Assembly: GCA_964568955.1 (NCBI GenBank)
Contig: CAZMSM010000058.1
Coordinates: forward strand, 1 to 13,078
Direction of reading: 5' to 3'
Length of the DNA stretch: 13,078 bases
DNA from: UBA1447 sp964568955
GTDB lineage: Bacteria > Bacillota > Clostridia > Oscillospirales > Acutalibacteraceae
Below, piece after piece: positions 1-7,212 of this stretch (its first letter is position 1; every line of letters begins with the position of its first letter). The notes under the pieces were generated by a model. It was given only the letters and a program-made list of their open reading frames with translations, had not been told where the DNA came from and did not search any database. The translations under genes and the position numbers were made by a program.

Positions 1-251
1 AGACCGATACCGACCATAAATTTGGGAGATATTTTGTCACCGAGTATTCCATTAACAAGCTGCCCCGCACCGTAGCAAGCTAAAAACCCTGTGCCGACGC
101 TACCCAAATAAGCCTTGGTCAACCCACCGTCCGCCAGCATTGCCGCCATACAGGCGGAAAAGTTTAGGCGACCGATGTAGCTCATGCTATAGGCAAGCCA
201 GCAAAGCCAAAATAAACGACGTGTGCTTTTTTCAATCACGCTTTTACTCAT
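1..251 (-). CDS. MFS transporter, GlpT/UhpT-like, N-terminal part (runs off the left edge)
   Basis: Membrane transporter of the major facilitator superfamily; only the first 83 residues are in the window. The ATG (251-249) lies inside the end of the upstream phosphodiesterase gene, overlapping its TAA stop by 8 bases (ATGAGTAA), which suggests translational coupling. The visible part has a short basic N-terminus (KSTRR), a first membrane helix starting LFWLCWLAYSMSYIGRLNFS, a second helix around residues 50-70, and the MFS loop signature GDKISPK at about 71-77. The pattern YIGRLNFS before helix end resembles the organophosphate:phosphate antiporter branch (GlpT, UhpT, PgtP), so a phosphorylated substrate is plausible, but this is inferred from a fragment and from its phosphatase neighbours. 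It could also be a sugar or organic anion carrier. Family call is firm, substrate is not. Confidence 0.8.
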   Translation of the reverse strand, partial: MSKSVIEKSTRRLFWLCWLAYSMSYIGRLNFSACMAAMLADGGLTKAYLGSVGTGFLACYGAGQLVNGILGDKISPKFMVGIG

Positions 252-1206
252 TCACTGTTATCGCTTTGTTTGTGGCTATAAAAGTCATGCGGCAATCCTC
301 GGAAAGGTTGCCGTGGTCTTTACCCTGCCCGCCATGGTCAGATGTCATAATAATCAGCCAGTCTTCCGACGCGTAACTTTCACGTGCTTGAATGGTCTTG
401 ATGATATCATACGCATCCCTGTCACAACCGCGAACAGCCTCAACATATTCCGGCACATCATTGCTAAAACCGAATTGATGCCCCGTTTCATCCGGACGCT
501 CGAATATGCTAAACAAAATATCCGGGCAATCGGGCTTTGCCGCTATGACCGGGAGAGCCGCGCGCAGTTCATCCTCCCCGCCAAGGGTGTTCCAGCTCAC
601 GGGTAGCCCGCGGAACTTTGTATAAGCGGCTTCGATCCCGTATGTTGACCAGACCTTTTGAACATGCCACGGCCACCAGGTATAGAAGGCCGCACTATTT
701 GCGCTGCCGTCCTCAACAAGCTCGGTTAAAATTGTTTTTGGGGAGAGCAATTTTATCATACCGTTATAAAATACCAAATGAGTATTTGCCCACTTGCCGG
801 TGAGTATAGTCGTCCAGCCGGAAGTTGTTTTGGTGGCCTGCGTATGCAGCAGGGTGTCCCCACCGGCTATTGAAACGTACAGCCCGCCTTGCGCGGCAAG
901 CAACCGAATGCCACTTTGTGCATCGTCTTTCAGGTGTATCAGGGTGTCACACCGTACTCCGTCCAAACCGATAACCGCACATTTTTTCACCGTCTTGCCC
1001 GCGGGCACAGGCGCGTGAAAGTGATCCCTCACCATGTCGGCAACGATGGCCTGCGGCAGTGCCGTTTCAAGCATGTTCACGAACAGACCGGATTCTTGCA
1101 AGCGAATACTGTAATCGCTTTGGGTTACGGGAACAACCATAACAATCACCGCCATGATAATTTTAATAATGCTGTTAAACACCCCAACAGTTGTTTGCAA
1201 AAACAT
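244..1206 (-). CDS. Membrane-anchored alkaline phosphatase superfamily phosphodiesterase/nucleotide pyrophosphatase
   Basis: Predicted metal-dependent phosphodiesterase or phosphatase of the type I phosphodiesterase/nucleotide pyrophosphatase family, 320 residues. From the chosen ATG the residues that would hold two metal ions are all present: D82 in VIGLDGVRCD, the candidate nucleophile T127 in ATKTTSGW, D239 and H243 in RPDETGH, D290-H291 in TSDHGG, and H298. Residues about 13-27 are hydrophobic (IIKIIMAVIVMVVPV), a single N-terminal membrane anchor or uncleaved signal that would place the enzyme outside the membrane. A GTG at 1215 is in frame, but GAGAGG at 1220-1215 lies 8 bases before the ATG at 1206, so I prefer the ATG. 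The stop overlaps the start of the MFS transporter, so the pair is probably one operon: hydrolyse a phosphoester outside, import the product. The exact substrate cannot be told. Confidence 0.85.
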   Translation of the reverse strand: MFLQTTVGVFNSIIKIIMAVIVMVVPVTQSDYSIRLQESGLFVNMLETALPQAIVADMVRDHFHAPVPAGKTVKKCAVIGLDGVRCDTLIHLKDDAQSGIRLLAAQGGLYVSIAGGDTLLHTQATKTTSGWTTILTGKWANTHLVFYNGMIKLLSPKTILTELVEDGSANSAAFYTWWPWHVQKVWSTYGIEAAYTKFRGLPVSWNTLGGEDELRAALPVIAAKPDCPDILFSIFERPDETGHQFGFSNDVPEYVEAVRGCDRDAYDIIKTIQARESYASEDWLIIMTSDHGGQGKDHGNLSEDCRMTFIATNKAITVNE

Positions 1207-1440
1207 AAAATACACCTCTCATTACAAAATAATTCTCGAAACTTTACTGTTAGGAAACACAGAAACTCAATGGACAGTCCTCTACCTTCACATATTAAAT
1301 ACTTTTACCATCGTGGAATATAATATCACAGTCAAATGTCCTTTTCAATAAAAAGGGCTGTTATTTTGCAAAAGGTTTGATATAATGATGAAAGAGGTTT
1401 TTTTGACTTTTGTATTTGGATGATGAGAGGAAGATGACTT
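1207..1440. other. Divergent intergenic region between two phosphoesterase genes
   Basis: This 234-base AT-rich spacer separates the leftward phosphodiesterase/MFS unit from the rightward metallophosphoesterase unit and must carry both promoters unless they are read from elsewhere. The rightward promoter is listed separately. For the leftward unit I see only a weak candidate on the minus strand, TTGAGT (1270-1265), 18 bases, TAAAGT (1246-1241), which I hold at low confidence. I see no tRNA, terminator hairpin, strong inverted repeat or clear Pho box. Confidence 0.5.
1378..1386 (+). promoter_or_regulatory. Extended -10 promoter for the rightward gene series
   Basis: The bases TG-A-TATAAT form an extended -10 element with a consensus hexamer at 1381-1386. 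No good -35 hexamer lies 16-18 bases upstream (the best is CTGTTA-like), which extended -10 promoters tolerate. It would start transcription near 1393, about 48 bases before the GTG of the metallophosphoesterase. Confidence 0.5.
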
Positions 1441-2799
1441 GTGAAATCTGCAGTGAAATCAACCGCACTCTTCATGGCTTTGCTCATGCTGTTTTCAACC
1501 CTTGCTTTTGCGGCACCGGCGGGTGCACGAACCTCCACGCAGGAATGGACGACACAATGGGGCAATATCAAAAGCAACAACAGTGTTATTGCACTGACCC
1601 CGGGAACGGATGAAAGTGAAATGGGGTTTGCTTGGCTTTCCCCGCTTTTCGACTTTAAGGCGCAATTCAAAATCAGTGATAACAGCGCGATGAACAAGGC
1701 CCTTTCCATTCCGGTGGAAAGTTCCCTTACCATCGTTGGGAAAATTGCGAACAAAGTCACCGCCACACAACTCCTGCCCGGCACGGTCTATTATTACAGC
1801 TATACGGAAAAGGGGCTTTGGAGCAAACCCGAAGCATTTAAGACCGGCAGCGGCAACCGCTTTAAAGCCATCCTTGTGGCCGACTCGCAAATTGGCAGGT
1901 CAGGGGACGAAAAATCGGACGAAGTGCTGTTTAACGATTCCTTCGGCTGGAACGCAACCCTTGAAGCCGCATTTGACGCCAACCCTGACATTGATTTTAT
2001 CTTGTCCGCCGGGGATCAGGTGGAAACGGCAAGCACCAACCTTCAATACAATTTGTTTTTAGCACCCAAAATGCTTCGCAATGTCCCTGTGGCAGCCACC
2101 ATGGGCAACCATGATTTTTACCACCCGCTGTATAAATACCACTTTAACAACCCCAATGAGTTTGAGGATGAATTGATTCAATCCCCGGGCGGCTCCGGCT
2201 ACTACTTCACACGCGGCAAGGCTCTTTTTGTCGTGCTTGACTCCAACGTGCCGACACCGGTCCATCAGGAACTGCTCGTTAAACAAGCGGTTGAGGCGAA
2301 CCCAAATGCGGTGTGGCGGATTGTGCTCATGCACCACAGCATCTACGGCTCGGGCGGCGAGCCGAACGGGACAAACCTATGGCGGTTTTACGCCCCTGTT
2401 TTTGACAGGTATGGAATTGACCTTGTGCTCAGCGGCCACGACCATACACATTGCCGCACCTATCCGATAAAAAATAATAAAATAGTGGCCGACGGCCAAG
2501 GTGTTGTGTACCTATGCGCCAACTCCGCTTCCGGCAGCAAATACAGCGGCGTGCCCGACACAAGGCCATGGTACGCGGCAAACAGCAGCCAATTGCGTGC
2601 ACCGGCCTATAACGTGTTGGATTTTGATGAAAGCACGCTTACCATAAACACTTACCGTGCCGATACCATGCAGGCGATTGACGAGGAATATGTGATGCAT
2701 AAACAGGCACCAACCGGTGAAGTCCCGGAACAAAGCCTATTGATGCGGCTTTTGCTTGCGGTGAGCACGGTTATAATGGTTATTAAGGCCTCCCTTTAG
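1441..2799 (+). CDS. Exported purple-acid-phosphatase-like metallophosphoesterase
   Basis: Predicted secreted or surface phosphoesterase, 452 residues, with two parts: an N-terminal fibronectin-III-like domain as in purple acid phosphatases (about 35-138, ending TVYYYSYTEKGLWSKP..FKT) and a calcineurin-type metal-dependent phosphatase domain (about 140-405). Metal-site motifs in order are D148-S-Q150, G191-D192, G222-N-H-D225, H298-H299 and G332-H-D-H335. The first motif is D-x-Q instead of the usual D-x-H, which changes one ligand. Residues 1-29 form a signal peptide (basic start, hydrophobic core, AFAAPAGA cleavage region), and residues about 433-450 form a second hydrophobic stretch that could retain the protein at the membrane. 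The GTG start is chosen because it gives the signal peptide and lies 10 bases after GAGG (1427-1430); the nearby ATG at 1434 is in another frame. First gene of the rightward series. The substrate is unknown. Confidence 0.88.
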   Translation: MKSAVKSTALFMALLMLFSTLAFAAPAGARTSTQEWTTQWGNIKSNNSVIALTPGTDESEMGFAWLSPLFDFKAQFKISDNSAMNKALSIPVESSLTIVGKIANKVTATQLLPGTVYYYSYTEKGLWSKPEAFKTGSGNRFKAILVADSQIGRSGDEKSDEVLFNDSFGWNATLEAAFDANPDIDFILSAGDQVETASTNLQYNLFLAPKMLRNVPVAATMGNHDFYHPLYKYHFNNPNEFEDELIQSPGGSGYYFTRGKALFVVLDSNVPTPVHQELLVKQAVEANPNAVWRIVLMHHSIYGSGGEPNGTNLWRFYAPVFDRYGIDLVLSGHDHTHCRTYPIKNNKIVADGQGVVYLCANSASGSKYSGVPDTRPWYAANSSQLRAPAYNVLDFDESTLTINTYRADTMQAIDEEYVMHKQAPTGEVPEQSLLMRLLLAVSTVIMVIKASL

Positions 2800-2854
2800 C
2801 TGTAAATCTTCTTTACTACACTTCAATTCTAAAATAACGAGAGGATGTTTCAAG

Positions 2855-3931
2855 ATGAACAAGATCGGTAAAATCGTACATGACTTAGCACCCAGCGAAG
2901 AAAACAAGCGCAACAGCGAGGGGGCATTTATAACCCTCAAGGACGGGCGCATCCTTTTCGCCTACAGTCTTTACGGCCCAGGCTTTCACGATGATTCTAA
3001 CGCGGACATCGCCACCATTATTTCCAAAGATAGCGGCGAAACTTGGAGCGAACCGGAAATTATATTCACGGCAGAAACCCACGGCACAAAAAACATTATG
3101 AGTGTCTCCCTACAGCGCCTCGGCAACGGAGAAATCGGCATTTTTTACTTGGTGAAGGCCGGCTTCCACGACTTAAGGCTCGTTATGCGGCGTTCAAAAG
3201 ATGAGGCTGCTACCTGGAGCGAACCCGAATTCTGCATCGCCCGTCTGGGTTATAACGTGGTGAACAACGACAGAGTCCTTATGCTATCAAGCGGCAGGCT
3301 GATATTCCCCTCGGCCCACCACGGTGTCAGGATTCAGCCGGGCAACGCCTCCTTCCCTTATGCGGTCAACTACTTTTACTACTCCGATGATGACGGCGAA
3401 ACCTGGTGTGAAAACGACTGCGCCATCTCCCTCAATTCCCCCCACACAAAGACCGGTCTGCAGGAGCCCGGCATTTTGGAGTTAGCACCCGGCACGCTTT
3501 GGTGTTGGGCAAGAACGGACATGGGGCGGCAGTATGAATACTTTTCACGCGACTTCGGCTTAACTTGGAGCAACCCGGAACCGTCCCGTTTTACGTCACC
3601 GCCCTCCCCGCTTTCCATGAAGCGAATCCCCGGTACGGATAAACTGTTAGCCATTTGGAACCCTACCCCAAATTATCCGACTTATAAAATCGACTTTGGC
3701 AAAAAGGGTGACCGCAAGCGCTTACTTTGTGCCATAGGTGATTGCAACGGCGCCGATTGGAGCGACCCGGTTATTTTGGAAGATGACAATGAAAGCGGCT
3801 ACTGCTATACGGCAATCCATTTTACCGAGTCGGCGGTTTTGCTCGCATATTGCGCAGGTAATGATGTGAAAGATTATTCCATCCTCTCACGCCTTAGAAT
3901 TCGCAAGATTGAATTGGCGGATTTAAAGTGA
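2855..3931 (+). CDS. Sialidase-superfamily (Asp-box/BNR) protein, probable exo-glycosidase
   Basis: Six-bladed beta-propeller protein of the sialidase superfamily, 358 residues. Asp boxes (S-x-D-x-G-x-T-W) are visible at S57-W64, S114-W121, S177-W184, S231-W238 and a degenerate one around 295-302. The opening EGAFITLKDGRILFAYS and E204 in GLQEPGILEL match the bacterial sialidase-like family, and Y317 in SGYCYTA is a candidate nucleophilic tyrosine. The FRIP motif that carries the first catalytic arginine of classical GH33 sialidases is not seen near the N-terminus, so true sialidase activity is uncertain; it may act on another acidic or neutral sugar. There is no signal peptide or membrane segment, suggesting a cytoplasmic enzyme acting on imported oligosaccharides. 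AGAGG (2840-2844) lies 10 bases before the ATG. It sits 55 bases after the metallophosphoesterase and 26 before the fucosidase with no terminator seen between them, so co-transcription is likely. Confidence 0.85.
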   Translation: MNKIGKIVHDLAPSEENKRNSEGAFITLKDGRILFAYSLYGPGFHDDSNADIATIISKDSGETWSEPEIIFTAETHGTKNIMSVSLQRLGNGEIGIFYLVKAGFHDLRLVMRRSKDEAATWSEPEFCIARLGYNVVNNDRVLMLSSGRLIFPSAHHGVRIQPGNASFPYAVNYFYYSDDDGETWCENDCAISLNSPHTKTGLQEPGILELAPGTLWCWARTDMGRQYEYFSRDFGLTWSNPEPSRFTSPPSPLSMKRIPGTDKLLAIWNPTPNYPTYKIDFGKKGDRKRLLCAIGDCNGADWSDPVILEDDNESGYCYTAIHFTESAVLLAYCAGNDVKDYSILSRLRIRKIELADLK

Positions 3932-3957
3932 TTATCTAAATCAAGGAGGCCCCGCTT

Positions 3958-5205
3958 ATGAATAAAAACGAAATTCCCCTTGCGCCGGAACGAATAAAAA
4001 AATTTGAACAAATGGGCTTGGGTATGTTTGTTCATTTCGGATTGTATTCTACATTAAACAGCGGTGAGTGGGTTTATCATTTTAAAAAACCACCAATGGA
4101 GCAATACACGAAAATGGCTGAAACATTTTCAGTTCCTACTATGGCGGAAATCGTCAAGGTAGGTAAATCTGCAGGCTGTAAATATATTTGTCTTACAACA
4201 AGACATCACGACGGCTTTTCCCTCTACGATACAAAAGGTCTTAACACTTATGATGCACCTCATACGCCTTGTAAGCGTGACTTAATTGCCGAATTTGTTG
4301 ACGAATGCAGAAAAGTAGGCATCGTTCCTTTCTTTTATCACACAACTCTTGATTGGTGGAACAAGGATTTTGATGAAGATTTTAATAAATACCTTGATTA
4401 CCTTTATGAAAGCGTAAAAATCCTATGTACAAATTATGGCAAAATCGGCGGTCTTTGGTTTGACGGGAACTGGTCAAAAGAAAATGCAGATTGGAAAGAA
4501 GAAAGACTCTACAAAATGATTAGAAAGCATCAGCCGGATGCCATGATTATTAACAATACCGGTATAGGCAAAAGAGGTGAAATCGGTCAAGAGGAAATCG
4601 ATGCCGTAACATTTGAAAGAGGAATGCCCGAACCGGTCGACTTGAGGGGCAAGGCAAAATACATGACGGGCGAAATGTGCGAAACGCTTTGTGACCATTG
4701 GGGCATTGCCGATGACATCAACTTTAAGTCGGTTAAACTGTTAATTGAGGAGCTTTGCGAGTCACGCAAGGTCGGTGCGAACTTCCTTTTGAATATCGGC
4801 CCCGCGAAGGACGGTACTGTTCCTATTATGCAAAAGGCAATTATGCAGAGTATAGGCCACTGGATGAGTGTATACGCAAAGGCCATCTATAACGGTCGTC
4901 CCTACCTTTCATACCAAGATAAACGCGATTTTATTCTGAAAGATGTAAATGATGAAAAAACAGCATATCTTTTCAGTTTAAATCCCGGGCAGTCACAAGT
5001 TGATGAAAATGTTTCACTTGAATCTACAAATACCAAAGCGCCCACATTTGAAAATGTTGAGAAAGAGGTGCAGACAGTTAAATGGCTTGATAATAATCAA
5101 GAACTTGATTTTTATCAGAAAGCTTCAAACCTTAAAGTCAATTTAACAGGCTTTGCATACGGTCAAAATCTTTGCGTAAGAGTTGCTGAAATAAAGTTCA
5201 AATAA
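3958..5205 (+). CDS. Alpha-L-fucosidase, glycoside hydrolase family 29
   Basis: Predicted retaining exo-alpha-L-fucosidase that removes terminal L-fucose from oligosaccharides, 415 residues. The GH29 catalytic barrel spans about residues 10-310: GLGMFVHFGLYS (20-31), the substrate-binding HHDGF (83-87), the nucleophile D169 in GGLWFDGNW, and the late conserved LLNIGPAKDG (278-286). The last 90 or so residues form the expected C-terminal beta domain. No signal peptide is seen, so the enzyme is probably cytoplasmic. AAGGAGG (3943-3949) stands 8 bases before the ATG, a strong start. By my counts the gene is a mosaic in base composition: about 38% GC for 3961-4620, about 49% for 4621-4920, and about 33% for 4921-5160. 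The sialidase-like gene before it is richer in GC, so this gene may have been acquired or recombined separately. The next reading frame after its stop is an in-frame remnant of an unrelated hydrolase. Confidence 0.93.
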   Translation: MNKNEIPLAPERIKKFEQMGLGMFVHFGLYSTLNSGEWVYHFKKPPMEQYTKMAETFSVPTMAEIVKVGKSAGCKYICLTTRHHDGFSLYDTKGLNTYDAPHTPCKRDLIAEFVDECRKVGIVPFFYHTTLDWWNKDFDEDFNKYLDYLYESVKILCTNYGKIGGLWFDGNWSKENADWKEERLYKMIRKHQPDAMIINNTGIGKRGEIGQEEIDAVTFERGMPEPVDLRGKAKYMTGEMCETLCDHWGIADDINFKSVKLLIEELCESRKVGANFLLNIGPAKDGTVPIMQKAIMQSIGHWMSVYAKAIYNGRPYLSYQDKRDFILKDVNDEKTAYLFSLNPGQSQVDENVSLESTNTKAPTFENVEKEVQTVKWLDNNQELDFYQKASNLKVNLTGFAYGQNLCVRVAEIKFK

Positions 5206-5208
5206 AAC

Positions 5209-5370
5209 GTGGAAATTTTTGAGCAGGTCGGCCACCCCGAACTGCGTGATTCTTGTTGCGCGGGCGATGCAACATATTTTGAAAGACATCAGCCCGATAT
5301 CGATTTCAAGAGAGAGCATATGATCGGTAAGGGAGACCCTGAATGCGACTTTAATTTTAAACTAAAGTAA
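5209..5370 (+). pseudogene. C-terminal remnant resembling L-2-amino-thiazoline-4-carboxylate hydrolase
   Basis: A 53-codon stretch starting at GTG 5209 and ending at TAA 5368-5370 reads as protein. It contains a cysteine pair (DSCCAGDATYF) and ends FKREHMIGKGDPECDFNFKLK-like, with the terminal G-x-G-D-x-x-C-D-F pattern that I associate with the C-terminus of the L-2-amino-thiazoline-4-carboxylic acid hydrolase family (about 150-250 residues). The N-terminal two thirds are absent. The fragment is in the same frame as the fucosidase, two codons after its stop, and has no ribosome binding site of its own, so it looks like debris left where the fucosidase 3' end was joined. Its one sampled full line (5221-5280) is about 57% GC, unlike the AT-rich end of the fucosidase. 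Family assignment is from memory of a short pattern. A genuine short ORF is possible but less likely. Confidence 0.55.
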
Positions 5371-5466
5371 AAGATTCCAAAAAATGAAGAATGAACTTGT
5401 ATCACAACAATTTTTTAAACGGCTTTATGTTTTTCAAGGCATAAATCCGGGAAAGGGCATGAAAAA

Positions 5467-5892
5467 ATGAAAACACTGATTGTTTACTTCTCCCTGTCCG
5501 GCAAGACAAGGCAAATCGCAACAGAGTTGGCAGAAAAAGAAAGTGCCGACATCATCGAGGTCAAAGAGAAAAAGCCTTATTCCATACTGACCGCATACAT
5601 ATTCGGAGCATATGCTGCAATGAAGCAAAAAATTGTTGAGATTGAGGAGTTGAAATGTGACCTTTCCGCCTATGACAAAATCATCCTCGCAGCACCGATT
5701 TGGGGTGGCTTCCCCGCGCCGCCGATGAACACCGTCATTACAATGTTACAAGCCGGCAAGGATGTCGCGTTTGTCTTAACCTCCGGCAGCGGTGACTCAA
5801 GCAAACGCGCACCAAAAATAAAAGAGCTTGTTACAAAACAGGGCTGTAGGGTTGTTGGGTATACGGATGTAAAGAGCGGAACGATAACATAG
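5467..5892 (+). CDS. Short flavodoxin family protein
   Basis: Predicted FMN-binding electron-transfer protein of the flavodoxin-like fold, 141 residues, about the length of compact clostridial flavodoxins. The N-terminus MKTLIVYFSLSGKTRQIA is the first strand plus the FMN phosphate-binding loop (S9-T14). PIWGGFPAPP (77-86) is the loop that would stack on the flavin ring with W79, and LTSGSGDSS (104-112) is the third flavin-contacting loop. No signal peptide, so it is cytoplasmic. GAAAGGG (5451-5457) lies 9 bases before the ATG; the ATG at 5459 just upstream stops after two codons. The URO-D-like gene starts 18 bases downstream, so the two are likely co-transcribed, and the flavodoxin could supply electrons to a corrinoid or other redox enzyme there, which is inference. 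Confidence 0.85.
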   Translation: MKTLIVYFSLSGKTRQIATELAEKESADIIEVKEKKPYSILTAYIFGAYAAMKQKIVEIEELKCDLSAYDKIILAAPIWGGFPAPPMNTVITMLQAGKDVAFVLTSGSGDSSKRAPKIKELVTKQGCRVVGYTDVKSGTIT

Positions 5893-5910
5893 AAACGAAG
5901 GTATTAAATT

Positions 5911-7112
5911 ATGGATTCTATTAGTATCGGTGACCGAAAGATACTCAAAGAACTTGCAAAAAAGCAAACAGAGTATGCGAATAGCCCTGAAAATGCAGTG
6001 ATTTTGCAAAAATGGGATGCCCTTGCTATGGGGAAAAGAGAAACGCCTACGGTTCGATTGTTGTTTTCCAATTTTCAACACGAGGTCATTACACCACGCC
6101 TTTGTTGTGAAGACGAACAGGCACGCGCTATTGAGGCAAATATTTTGCGAACCCTTGCGGGAAGAGAATTGTTTGGTGATGATACACCAATTGCAGCAGA
6201 TTATAAAATCGGTTGGCAAACTTGGGTTCAGCCTTTTGGTGCAAAAAATCGTATAACACGTGCATCGAATAATTCAATGGGCTTTCATATAGACCCCATC
6301 ATTGATGACCTGAAAAAAGATTTTAGTTTGTTGGAGGGTGGATCTTTTGGCGTTGATAAAGAGACAACCAAACAACAAATGGCTTTGCTTGAGGATGTAT
6401 TAGGGGATATTTTAAATATAAAAATGACAATGGGCAGTCTCCCCGGTTCCCTTACAAACCCTCTTGTACATTTGATGGGCATGGAAAATTATTATTGTGC
6501 CATGTATGACTATCCGGAAGAACTTCATAAAGCAATGGATATGGCAACAACGATTTATGAAAATTATTACGATTTTTTGGCCACAGAGGGTCTTCTTTTA
6601 CCCACAAGCGGTGATAGTTCAATTGGACAAGAGAGTTTTGCTTATAACAGTGAGTTGCCCACCGAAGAGGTTACAAAAACGACGCAATGTTGGGGGTTCC
6701 TTGAATCTCAAGAAACTACAGCTGTTTCGCCTGAAACTTTTGGTACTTTTGTTTTCCCTTATCAAGATAGGTTGGTTAAACGTTTTGGTCTGCTGTCGTA
6801 TGGCTGCTGTGAGCGAATAGATGCTATTTGGCCCGATTATTTATCGAAGTGGGAAAATTTGAGAAAATTGTCAGTTCCACCTTTTAATGATGAAAAAAAA
6901 GTTGGCGAATACCTTCGTCATACAAATGTTGTTTATTACAGCAAACCTCGTGCCGAATATGTAACCAATCCGGGGCCATTGGATGAAGAGGCACTTCGAG
7001 ATTACTTCAAAGAGGTATGCGAGTGTGCGAGCGGCTGCCTTTTTGAAATGGCACAAAGAGAAGTCGGAACAATTTTCGGCGATTACAATCGAGGTCGCCG
7101 ATATGTAGAAAT
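5911..7112 (+). CDS. Uroporphyrinogen decarboxylase (URO-D) family protein, 3' end lost in the assembly gap
   Basis: Barrel-fold protein of the URO-D superfamily, 400 residues visible. In Clostridia this branch contains corrinoid-linked methyltransferases and uncharacterised relatives more often than the haem enzyme. Seen features: GWQTWVQPFGAKN (101-113), LVHLMGMENYY (185-195) and YGCCE (297-301), a cysteine pair in the position where methyltransferase relatives place metal-binding residues, followed by IWPDYLSKWENLRKLSVPPF. The reading frame is intact up to 7112, where N begins; the last residues seen (GRRYVE) resemble the family's usual C-terminal end, so perhaps only a short tail is missing. 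GAAGG (5897-5901) is 9 bases before the ATG. The gene is AT-rich (roughly 28-45% GC in the lines I sampled). I cannot name a substrate; a methyl-transfer role is a family-based guess, and no corrinoid protein gene is visible nearby. Confidence 0.8.
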
Positions 7113-7212
7113 NNNNNNNNNNNNNNNNNNNNNNNNNNNNNNNNNNNNNNNNNNNNNNNNNNNNNNNNNNNNNNNNNNNNNNNNNNNNNNNNNNNNNNNN
7201 NNNNNNNNNNNN
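7113..7212. other. Assembly gap, 100 N
   Basis: A run of exactly 100 unknown bases, the usual placeholder for a scaffold gap of unknown size. The URO-D-like gene enters from the left and clpC from the right, converging on it. Reading frames drawn across the N run are artefacts. Confidence 0.98.

Noticed and set aside
1207..1215. GTG at 1215 as start of the phosphodiesterase
   Set aside because: The GTG overlaps the GAGAGG ribosome site, which is correctly spaced for the ATG at 1206.
1331..1336. TTGAC-like -35 on the minus strand for the phosphodiesterase gene
   Set aside because: No suitable -10 hexamer occurs 16-18 bases downstream of it.
1332..1890. Minus-strand reading frames opposite the metallophosphoesterase
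   Set aside because: They cover the signal peptide and metal-site regions of a well-supported plus-strand gene and resemble no protein family I know.
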